DNA of 5,452 nucleotides, taken from positions 1-5,452 of the forward strand of contig DATGYC010000303.1 of assembly GCA_035298385.1 (NCBI GenBank). Reading direction: 5' to 3'. Both the position numbers and the translations under genes were made by a program. The stretch comes from DATGYC01 sp035298385 (GTDB taxonomy: Bacteria > Bacillota > Sulfobacillia > Symbiobacteriales > Symbiobacteriaceae). The notes under the pieces were generated by a model. It did not search any database and had not been told where the DNA came from. It was given only the letters and a program-made list of their open reading frames with translations. Of the stretch, positions 1 through 4,996 are shown piece by piece (the first letter of the stretch is position 1; each line of letters begins with the position of its first letter).

Positions 1-1
1 C

Positions 2-625
2 GCCCATCACACGCACTACGCGGTCACCTCGGTCCTGCCTGGCCTGGGGGCGGGGCTGGCCTGGAGGTTGGCCCTAGCGGCCCTCGCCTTTGCGCTGGCC
101 GCTCGTCTCTTTGTCTTCCTGACCCATGGGATCAAGGCGCAGCTCCAGAAGCGGATTCCGCTGGCCTGGCTCCGACCGGTCCTGGGCGGTCTGGTCGTGA
201 TCGGCCTGACGTTCCTCGTGGGCACGCGGGAGTACCTTGGTCTGGGCGTCCCCGGCATCCTGCGGGCGGTATCCGATCAACCGGTCCCGACCTTCGCCTT
301 CCTCTGGAAGCTGCTCTTCACCGCCGTCACGATCGGTTCTGGCTTCCAGGGCGGTGAGGTGACCCCGCTCTTCTTCATCGGGGCGACCCTCGGGCATACC
401 TTGGCCGGCCCGTTGGGCTTGGCGCCCGACTACCTGGCGGCGCTCGGTTTCGTGGCGACCTTTGGTGCGGCGGCGAACGCCCCGCTGGCCTGCCTGCTAA
501 TGGGGATCGAGTTGTTTGGCGGCGGGGTGGGGGGCGCCCTGGCGATCGTCTGTGTGCTGGCCTTCTTGCTGAGCGGCCGAGGGTCGATCTACGGCGCCCA
601 GCGGTGGGGCGCCCAGGAGCCGTAA
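2..625 (+). CDS. CLC-family anion channel/antiporter, C-terminal part (5' end outside window)
   Basis: The frame is open from base 2 to the TAA at 623-625, giving about 207 residues, roughly the C-terminal half of a CLC protein. An internal TTG at 68 could be read as a start, but the reading frame continues upstream with CLC-like residues (HHTHYAV), so the gene is truncated by the window edge. Several hydrophobic segments are visible (about nt 53-125, 176-226, 290-340, 430-500, 520-580), consistent with an inner-membrane transporter. The segment at nt 341-394 (GFQGGEVTPLFFIGATLG) corresponds to the CLC helix-N region that carries GxFxP in classical members. The end (SGRGSIYGAQR) resembles the conserved tail of bacterial 'voltage-gated chloride channel family' proteins. 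From memory, the GGEVTPLF variant is common in the branch that includes fluoride-exporting CLC-F antiporters. The residues that decide ion selectivity lie upstream and cannot be seen. The gene converges on arsR and is unlikely to be functionally tied to the pdh operon. Confidence 0.85.
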   Translation, partial: AHHTHYAVTSVLPGLGAGLAWRLALAALAFALAARLFVFLTHGIKAQLQKRIPLAWLRPVLGGLVVIGLTFLVGTREYLGLGVPGILRAVSDQPVPTFAFLWKLLFTAVTIGSGFQGGEVTPLFFIGATLGHTLAGPLGLAPDYLAALGFVATFGAAANAPLACLLMGIELFGGGVGGALAIVCVLAFLLSGRGSIYGAQRWGAQEP

Positions 626-792
626 CCAAGCCGTACCCCAGGTGTCACCAAGCCGTACCCCAGGTGTCACCAAGCTGTACCCCAGGTGTCACCAAGCTGT
701 ACCCCAGGTGTCACCAAGCTGCACGCAAGGTGCTACCAAGCTGTACACAAGGTGCTACCAAGCTGTACGCAAGGTGTCACCAAGCTGTGCGC
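625..792. repeat. 22-bp head-to-tail tandem repeat array, seven full copies plus one partial
   Basis: Units begin at 625, 647, 669, 691, 713, 735, 757 and 779, with an exact 22-bp period and no spacers. Each full unit is a 12-base part (ACCAAGCTGTAC in units 3, 4, 6 and 7; ACCAAGCCGTAC in units 1-2; ACCAAGCTGCAC in unit 5) followed by a 10-base part (CCCAGGTGTC in units 1-4; GCAAGGTGCT, ACAAGGTGCT and GCAAGGTGTC in units 5-7). The eighth copy fades after about 14 bases. Each unit junction forms GGTGTCACC (five times) or GGTGCTACC (twice), the first a 4-bp-arm palindrome about a central T. The array starts on the last base of the upstream stop codon and ends about 20 bp before the arsR terminator. 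It is not likely coding: 22 is not a multiple of 3, so any frame changes phase at each unit, and no SD-led start is seen. A minisatellite or a set of protein-binding iterons are both possible; no replication gene is nearby. Confidence 0.95.
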
Positions 793-813
793 CCACCGAA
801 TCGCCAAACAAAG

Positions 814-840
814 AGCCCTGCGCCAAACTGGCGCAGGGCT
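814..840 (-). terminator. Rho-independent terminator of arsR
   Basis: A perfect 12-bp stem (AGCCCTGCGCCA at 814-825 with TGGCGCAGGGCT at 829-840) encloses a 3-nt loop. Read on the - strand, it follows the arsR stop codon by 20 bp and is followed by CTTTGTTTGG, a T-rich tail. On the + strand it is followed by ACTATCTCAT, which has no T-run, so it should act mainly on leftward transcription. It may still stall or trim the 3' end of the converging CLC transcript. Confidence 0.85.
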
Positions 841-860
841 ACTATCTCATAGGGGGCAGA

Positions 861-1187
861 CTACTTAACCTGGTCCAGCAGCACCGACTGCCGCTCCAAC
901 TGCTCCGCCAGAACCTTGCGGACCGAGGAGAGGGTGGCGATGATGTGCTCGGAGGCCACACGGTAGTACATGTTGAGTCCTTCTTTGCGGGACTCCACCA
1001 GACCGTGCTGCTTCATCAGCGAGAGGTGCTGAGAAAGGTTCGGCATGGTGACGTCGACCGCCTTAGCTAACTCGCCCGCGGTCATCTCAGAGTCCTTGAG
1101 CGTGTACAGGATCTCCACCCGCTTCGGGCTGGCCAATACCTGACACAACCGGGCTTGTAGCTCATAGATCCGGCGGTCCTGCTCCAT
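861..1187 (-). CDS. ArsR/SmtB-family winged-helix transcriptional regulator
   Basis: The product is 108 aa, the usual size for this family of dimeric DNA-binding repressors. The ATG at 1187-1185 is preferred over the in-frame TTG at 1205 because an AGGAGG Shine-Dalgarno (1200-1195) sits 7 nt before it and inside the longer version. The helix-turn-helix runs from about A37 to M58 (AGELAKAVDVTMPNLSQHL), with the recognition helix around T47-M58. The beta-wing is about V64-A78 (VESRKEGLNMYYRVA), and the flanking N- and C-terminal helices fit the dimer interface. The alpha3 metal motif of ArsR/SmtB (ELCVCDL type) is absent, and the only cysteine is C15 in RLCQVLASP, so there is no visible metal or dithiol sensor. 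The inducing signal is unknown. It is divergent from the pdh operon with 299 bp between the two starts, so autoregulation and control of pdhA are plausible but inferred. The family assignment is confident; the target is not. Confidence 0.92.
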   Translation of the reverse strand: MEQDRRIYELQARLCQVLASPKRVEILYTLKDSEMTAGELAKAVDVTMPNLSQHLSLMKQHGLVESRKEGLNMYYRVASEHIIATLSSVRKVLAEQLERQSVLLDQVK

Positions 1188-1194
1188 TGAAGTG

Positions 1195-1200
1195 CCTCCT
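1195..1200 (-). promoter_or_regulatory. Ribosome binding site that sets the arsR start
   Basis: AGGAGG on the - strand, 7 nt upstream of the ATG at 1187. It decides between that ATG and the upstream in-frame TTG at 1205. Confidence 0.85.
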
Positions 1201-1225
1201 CGCAAACTGCCAAGTTTCCATTCCT

Positions 1226-1254
1226 ATTATGGCCGAAAATTGTTAGTGTGTCAA
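1226..1254 (-). promoter_or_regulatory. Sigma70/sigmaA-type promoter for arsR
   Basis: On the - strand, TTGACA (1254-1249) and CATAAT (1231-1226) are separated by 17 bp. This is a consensus -35 box with a one-mismatch -10 box at ideal spacing. A start near 1219 would leave a leader of about 32 nt containing the AGGAGG site. The surroundings are A+T-rich. The -35 box is part of TGTCAACA on the + strand, similar to the TGTCAATA element at 1338-1345. Confidence 0.75.
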
Positions 1255-1331
1255 CAAACCAGCATAATTACAGACTCATTTCTACTCCCCTGACCCTATC
1301 GCGGAAAATCAATTATATTAGTCGATATACC

Positions 1332-1345
1332 TATTGATGTCAATA
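1332..1345. promoter_or_regulatory. Candidate operator: TATTGA-TG-TCAATA palindrome
   Basis: A perfect inverted repeat with 6-bp arms and a 2-bp centre. It lies 23 bp upstream of the pdhA -35 box, between the two divergent promoters. A further TATTGA at 1367-1372 overlaps that -35 box, so GTCAATA (1339-1345) and TATTGAC (1367-1373) form a second inverted repeat with 21 bp between the arms. ArsR-family repressors bind A+T-rich inverted repeats in divergent regions, so the neighbouring regulator is a natural candidate ligand. This is inference from position and symmetry only. Confidence 0.4.
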
Positions 1346-1368
1346 CATATCCGATGAATGGTAGGATA

Positions 1369-1398
1369 TTGACTGTAATGGGCATAATGGACTACAAT
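1369..1398 (+). promoter_or_regulatory. Sigma70/sigmaA-type promoter for the pdh operon
   Basis: TTGACT (1369-1374) and TACAAT (1393-1398) are separated by 18 bp, each one mismatch from consensus. A start around 1405 gives a leader of about 80 nt before pdhA. The -35 box is overlapped by a TATTGA half-site, so a protein bound there could block RNA polymerase. Confidence 0.7.
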
Positions 1399-1410
1399 AG
1401 GCTTCGCAAC

Positions 1411-1444
1411 CAGTATGTCCTGGCGATATCTGAGGGGCATACTG
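1411..1444 (+). promoter_or_regulatory. 5'-leader hairpin (or palindromic site) upstream of pdhA
   Basis: CAGTATG (1411-1417) is exactly complementary to CATACTG (1438-1444). The stem extends inward through a U-G pair (1418/1437) and two C-G pairs (1419-1420 with 1435-1436), giving about 10 bp around a loop of roughly 12-14 nt containing GATATC. It lies just downstream of the predicted transcription start and about 26 nt before the ribosome binding site. There is no T-run after it, so it is not an intrinsic terminator. It could stabilise the mRNA 5' end or be a DNA operator within the early transcribed region. It matches no riboswitch class that I recognise. Confidence 0.55.
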
Positions 1445-1470
1445 CAATGGCATGAGTAGCTCAACCCAAG

Positions 1471-1478
1471 AAGGGGGT
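1471..1478 (+). promoter_or_regulatory. Ribosome binding site supporting the GTG start of pdhA
   Basis: AAGGGGGT lies 8 nt before GTG 1487. The in-frame ATGs at 1493 and 1496 would be 14 and 17 nt away, so the GTG fits best. Confidence 0.6.
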
Positions 1479-1486
1479 CTCTCGCA

Positions 1487-2593
1487 GTGGAGATGATGCA
1501 GAGCGGCCAGCTCGATATGGAACAGCTCTTTCCGGTGCGCCGGGTCCTGAACCCGGACGGTACCTTGGTCGGTGAAGAGCCGAACTTCACCACCGAAGAG
1601 CTGATGTCGGCTTACCGCTGGATGGTGTACCTGCGTACCTTTGACGTGCGTGCGCTCAACCTCTCGCGCCAGGGCCGTATGGGCACCTTCGCCCCGTTCG
1701 CCGGCCAGGAGGCCTGCCAGGTCGGTTCCGCCTTCTGGCTCCGCCGTGGCAAGGACTGGCTCTTCCCGACCTACCGTGACCACGGCTCGATGCAGGTGAT
1801 GGGCGTCCCCGGCGCCGACATCATCCGCTACTACATGGGCGACGAGTGGGGCTCCCACGCTCCCGAGGACGTCAACGTCTTCCCGATCTCGATCCCCATC
1901 GCCACCCAGTACCTCCATGCCGTCGGCATCGGCTGGGCGGCCAAGATTCGCAAGCAGGACAACGTTGCCGTCTCCTACGTCGGTGACGGTGGCACCTCGC
2001 CGGGCGACTTCCATGAGGCGCTGAACTTCGCGGCCGTGCAGAACACCGGCACGATCTTCATCATCAACAACAACGGCTATGCGATCTCCACGCCGAACCG
2101 CAAGCAGTTCAAGACCAAGACGCTTGCGCAGCGTGCGCTGGCCTATGACATCCCCGGCTACCGGGTGGATGGACAGGACATCCTGGCGACCCTCCAGGTC
2201 TGCAAGGAGGCCTTCGACCGGGCTGTCTCCGGCGGTGGACCGACCTTGATCGAGTTCCTGACCTTCCGGTATGGCCCGCACACCACCCCGGATGATCCCA
2301 AGAAGTACCGCGCCCAGTCAGAGGTCGAGGCCTGGCAGGCTAAGGACGCCCTGGAGCGCATGAAGAAGTACCTGATCAACAAGGGTCTTCTGACGGAGGA
2401 GCAGGACGCCAAGATGGCCGAGGAGGCGCTGGCGGCTGTCAACGCTGAGATCGCCAAGGCCGAGGCGGCGCCCCGTCCGAAGCTTGATGACATCTTTGAC
2501 TATGTCTACGCCACGCCGACGCCTGAACTGGAGAAGCAGCGGGCTTACCTGAAGGCGTTCCTGGCGAAGCAGGGTCAGGGGGAGGCAAAGTAA
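1487..2593 (+). CDS. pdhA: Pyruvate (2-oxoacid) dehydrogenase E1 component, alpha subunit
   Basis: The product is 368 aa, close to the Bacillus PdhA length of about 370. With PdhB it forms the ThDP-dependent alpha2beta2 E1 that decarboxylates the 2-oxoacid and passes the acyl group to the E2 lipoyl arm in the cytoplasm. The thiamine diphosphate/Mg motif is clear: GDG at residues 166-168, ending in NNN at 194-196 followed by GYAIST. The N-terminal segment SRQGRMGTFAPFAGQEA (about 60-76) is typical of the family. The active-site loop RYGPHTTPDDPKKYR (261-275) contains the conserved His265. This loop is one residue shorter than the Bacillus PDH form (GPHTMxGDDP) and resembles branched-chain 2-oxoacid dehydrogenase or actinobacterial E1 forms, so substrate preference is not certain. 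The GTG start at 1487 is chosen by SD spacing. It is the first gene of the operon; its stop is 2 bp before pdhB. Confidence 0.93.
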   Translation: MEMMQSGQLDMEQLFPVRRVLNPDGTLVGEEPNFTTEELMSAYRWMVYLRTFDVRALNLSRQGRMGTFAPFAGQEACQVGSAFWLRRGKDWLFPTYRDHGSMQVMGVPGADIIRYYMGDEWGSHAPEDVNVFPISIPIATQYLHAVGIGWAAKIRKQDNVAVSYVGDGGTSPGDFHEALNFAAVQNTGTIFIINNNGYAISTPNRKQFKTKTLAQRALAYDIPGYRVDGQDILATLQVCKEAFDRAVSGGGPTLIEFLTFRYGPHTTPDDPKKYRAQSEVEAWQAKDALERMKKYLINKGLLTEEQDAKMAEEALAAVNAEIAKAEAAPRPKLDDIFDYVYATPTPELEKQRAYLKAFLAKQGQGEAK

Positions 2594-2595
2594 CC

Positions 2596-3573
2596 ATGGC
2601 GAAGATGACGCTGATCCAGGCGATTAATGATGCGATGAAGGTCGCCATGCGCCGCGATGACCGTGTCTTCATCATTGGTGAGGACGTAGGCCTCAACGGC
2701 GGTGTCTTCCGTGCGACGGAAGGGATCTTCGCTGAGTTCGGTGAGGAGCGCGCAATCGACGCTCCGCTCGCTGAGTCCGGCTTCGTCGGTGTCTCGACCT
2801 CGATGGCTGTCTTCGGCCTCCGCCCGATCGTCGAAGTCCAGTTCGACGGCTTCCTGGCGCCGGCCCACGAGCATCTGGTCAACCACATTGCCCGCATTCG
2901 GAACCGCTCCCGCGGTCGTTTCACCTGCCCGATGGTCCTGCGGATTCCGTCCTTCGGCGGCATCAAGGCCCTTGAGCATCACTCCGAGTCGATCGAGAAC
3001 TGGTACGCCAACAACCCGGGCCTGAAGATCGTCGTGCCGTCTAACCCGTACGACGCGAAGGGTCTCATGCTGGCCGCCCTCGAAGATCCGGACCCCGTCC
3101 TCTACATGGAGCCGAAGCGGCTCTACCGCTCCTTCCGCGCGGAGGTGCCGGAGGAGTACTACACCGTCGAGATCGGCAAGGCTGCCGTCGCCCGTGAGGG
3201 TACGGACGTCACCTTGATCTCCTACGGCGTCCATGTCCACACCTGCCTGGAGGCTGCCGACAAGGCCGCTGCCAAGGGCATCTCCTGCGAGGTGATCGAC
3301 CTCCGTTCGATCAACCCGCTGGATGAGGAGACCTTCCTCGCCTCGGTCAAGAAGACCGGCCGGGCTGTCGTCGTCACGGAGGCCCCGAAGACCGGCGGCT
3401 TCCACTCCGAGATCATCGCCCGGATCAACGACTCCGTCCTCGACTACCTCGAGGCGCCTGTCGCCCGTGTCACCGGCTTTGACGTCCCGATGCCCTACCT
3501 GCTCTCCGAGGACCTCTATCTGCCGAACGCAGACCGGGTTCTGGAGGCGATCGAGGGCGTCAAGAACTACTAA
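2596..3573 (+). CDS. pdhB: Pyruvate (2-oxoacid) dehydrogenase E1 component, beta subunit
   Basis: The product is 325 aa, the same length as Bacillus PdhB. It supplies the pyrimidine-binding half of the E1 ThDP site and the transketolase-type C-terminal domain. Visible landmarks are IGEDVGLNGGVFRAT (about 27-41), APLAESGFVG with Glu60, the conserved glutamate expected to activate ThDP, the HHSES segment with His128-His129, VVPSNPYDAKGL, and the C-terminal domain with VIDLRSINPLDEET and VVVTEAPKTGGFHSEI. The start is supported by a GGGGGAGG ribosome site (2578-2585) within the end of pdhA, 10 nt upstream. The gap to pdhA is only 2 bp (TAA CC ATG), which suggests translational coupling and equal subunit output, as an alpha2beta2 enzyme needs. 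Confidence 0.95.
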   Translation: MAKMTLIQAINDAMKVAMRRDDRVFIIGEDVGLNGGVFRATEGIFAEFGEERAIDAPLAESGFVGVSTSMAVFGLRPIVEVQFDGFLAPAHEHLVNHIARIRNRSRGRFTCPMVLRIPSFGGIKALEHHSESIENWYANNPGLKIVVPSNPYDAKGLMLAALEDPDPVLYMEPKRLYRSFRAEVPEEYYTVEIGKAAVAREGTDVTLISYGVHVHTCLEAADKAAAKGISCEVIDLRSINPLDEETFLASVKKTGRAVVVTEAPKTGGFHSEIIARINDSVLDYLEAPVARVTGFDVPMPYLLSEDLYLPNADRVLEAIEGVKNY

Positions 3574-3583
3574 GAGTAAGTAG

Positions 3584-3622
3584 CCAGAGGGGGCGGAGGG
3601 AGATCTCCCCCGCTCCCCTTGG
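3584..3622 (+). promoter_or_regulatory. GC-rich intercistronic hairpin between pdhB and pdhC
   Basis: The 77-bp pdhB-pdhC gap contains nested complementary blocks: GGGG (3589-3592) with CCCC (3615-3618), GCGG (3593-3596) with CCGC (3610-3613), and GGGA (3598-3601) with TCCC (3606-3609) around a GATC loop. Outer CCA/TGG pairing (3584-3586 with 3620-3622) is possible. Single bases A3597 and T3614 bulge out. The core GGGAGATCTCCC (3598-3609) is a perfect palindrome. It is followed by TCTTTCCT, a pyrimidine tract that is T-rich but not a clean T-run, so a leaky terminator or an mRNA-processing/stability element is likely. It would let the E1 genes and the E2-E3 genes be expressed at different levels. 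Confidence 0.6.
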
Positions 3623-3632
3623 TCTTTCCTAC

Positions 3633-3639
3633 GAGGAGG
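3633..3639 (+). promoter_or_regulatory. Ribosome binding site of pdhC
   Basis: GAGGAGG, 11 nt before the ATG at 3651 and just downstream of the intercistronic hairpin. pdhC therefore has its own strong initiation site rather than depending on coupling to pdhB. Confidence 0.8.
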
Positions 3640-3650
3640 ACAAATCAGAG

Positions 3651-4994
3651 ATGGCTTACGAGTTTAAGCTGCCGGACATTGGCGAAGGCCTGCACGAGGG
3701 CGAGCTGCTCCAGTGGCTGGTCAAGGTTGGCGACCAGGTCAAGGAGGACCAGCCGCTCTTCGAGGTCCAGACGGATAAGGCCGCGGTTGAGATCACGTCC
3801 CCGGTCGCTGGCACCGTGGCCAAGCTGCACGGCAACGTGGGTGAGATCGTCCACGTTGGCCACGTGATCGTCACCTTCGGTGACGGCTCGGGCGCCGCGG
3901 CGCCCCAGGAGGCCAACTGCGTGGAGGCGACCGACAACAACAAGGTCGGCGATCCGCAGGTGACGGCCGTTGCCGTTCCGGCCCCGGCTGCTGCCGCTGG
4001 CGAGCGCAACCTGGCTGTGGCTGGTGAGACCGCCGCGGGCGCCCGCCTCGGCAAGGTCCTGGCCACCCCGGCGGTGCGCAAGTACGCCCGCGAGCAGGGC
4101 GTCGATATCGCCACCGTCCCCGGCACCGGCAAGGCTGGCCGCGTGGTCCGTGAGGATATCGACGCTGTGAAGTCCGGCAAGGTTGCCGCCCCGGCTGCCG
4201 CTACCGCTGCTGAGGCCCCGGCCGCTGCTGCGCCGGCTGCTGCCGCCGCCCCGGTCGCTCGCCCGGCCGCCCAGCCGCTGCCCGCTGGCGCCAACGAGGA
4301 GCGGATCCCGCTCAAGGGCATCCGCAAGATCATCGCGGACAAGATGGTCCAGTCCAAGCTGACTGCGCCGCACGTCACGATCGTCAGCGAGGTCGACATG
4401 ACCGACCTGGTCGCCTTCCGGAACAAGGTGAAGGAGATGGCGGCCAAGAAGGGGATCAAGCTCTCCTTCATGCCCTTCATCTTCAAGGCCCTGACCACCG
4501 CGCTGAAGGAGTTCCCGTACCTGAACGCCTCGGTCGACGATGCGGCAGGCGAGATCGTCCTGAAGAAGCACTACGACATGGGCTACGCCTTTGACACGCC
4601 GAACGGCCTGATGGTCCCGGTGATCAAGGACGCCGACCTGAAGTCGATCTTCGCCATTGCGAAGGAGATGCAGGAGCAGATCGAGCGTGGCAAGGTTGGC
4701 AAGCTGGCGGCGGACGAGCTGAAGGGCTCCACCTTCTCCGTCTCCAACCTGGGCAACATCGGCGGTCTCTTCTTCAACCCGGTCATCAACCACCCCGAGG
4801 TTGCCATCATGGGCGTCGGTTCGACCCAGGAGCGCCCGGTGGTGCGTGACGGCCAGATCGTCATCCGCTCCATGTGCTACCTCTCGCTCTCCTTTGACCA
4901 CCGCATTATCGACGGTGCGCTCGCCGCTCGCTTCCTCAACCGGGTGATCGAGCTGCTCTCGAACCCGACCCAGCTGATGATGGAGGCGATGTAA
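3651..4994 (+). CDS. pdhC: Dihydrolipoamide acetyltransferase (E2) of the 2-oxoacid dehydrogenase complex
   Basis: The product is 447 aa, with the usual E2 domain order and one lipoyl domain. Residues 1 to about 80 are the lipoyl domain, with lipoyl-lysine K43 in EVQTDKAAVE. A flexible linker follows and contains an unusual polar stretch (NCVEATDNNKVGD) beside the normal Ala/Pro-rich sequence. The peripheral subunit-binding domain is about 136-172 (ATPAVRKYAREQGVDI, then GTGKAGRVVREDI) and should hold E1 and E3. A second, strongly Ala/Pro-rich linker covers about 180-218. The catalytic acyltransferase core starts near 220 (EERIPLKGIRKIIADKM) and ends with the DHRIIDG motif, giving catalytic His417 and Asp421. 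It forms the structural core of the complex and transfers the acyl group to CoA. The family includes branched-chain and 2-oxoglutarate E2s; PDH is preferred because of the operon and overall similarity. The stop is 2 bp before pdhD. Confidence 0.95.
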   Translation: MAYEFKLPDIGEGLHEGELLQWLVKVGDQVKEDQPLFEVQTDKAAVEITSPVAGTVAKLHGNVGEIVHVGHVIVTFGDGSGAAAPQEANCVEATDNNKVGDPQVTAVAVPAPAAAAGERNLAVAGETAAGARLGKVLATPAVRKYAREQGVDIATVPGTGKAGRVVREDIDAVKSGKVAAPAAATAAEAPAAAAPAAAAAPVARPAAQPLPAGANEERIPLKGIRKIIADKMVQSKLTAPHVTIVSEVDMTDLVAFRNKVKEMAAKKGIKLSFMPFIFKALTTALKEFPYLNASVDDAAGEIVLKKHYDMGYAFDTPNGLMVPVIKDADLKSIFAIAKEMQEQIERGKVGKLAADELKGSTFSVSNLGNIGGLFFNPVINHPEVAIMGVGSTQERPVVRDGQIVIRSMCYLSLSFDHRIIDGALAARFLNRVIELLSNPTQLMMEAM

Positions 4995-4996
4995 CC

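Noticed and set aside
625..792. CRISPR array
   Set aside because: The 22-bp units abut directly with no unique spacers, and no cas gene is in view.
814..840. Terminator for the + strand CLC transcript
   Set aside because: The stem is perfect, but on the + strand it is followed by ACTATCTCAT without a T-run. The T-rich side faces the leftward arsR transcript.
604..1070. Protein-coding frames through the repeat array (604-852, 642-1070, 686-868, + strand)
   Set aside because: The repeat unit simply contains no stop in any + frame. The frames lack ribosome sites and run into the terminator or antisense to arsR.
1387..1455. 22-codon ORF starting at ATG 1387
   Set aside because: It begins upstream of the -10 box of the predicted pdhA promoter, so it would not be transcribed from that promoter, and it has no ribosome site.
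1415..1459. 14-codon leader ORF (ATG 1415 to TAG 1459) as an attenuation peptide
   Set aside because: There is no Shine-Dalgarno before it, no run of a regulatory amino acid, and no terminator/antiterminator pair downstream. Its start lies in the leader hairpin.
1206..1486. Mobile-element scar or horizontally acquired segment, suggested by the A+T-rich composition
   Set aside because: No transposase remnant, terminal inverted repeats or target duplication is visible. Two divergent promoters explain the composition.
1340..2281. Antisense open frame (313 codons) across pdhA and its promoter
   Set aside because: It is a shadow of pdhA codon bias and runs into the A+T-rich control region. It has no family signature.
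3645..4901. Long antisense open frame (418 codons) opposite pdhC
   Set aside because: It is explained by GC-rich codon bias of pdhC on the other strand. It has no recognisable domain and no start signal, and pdhC is unmistakable.
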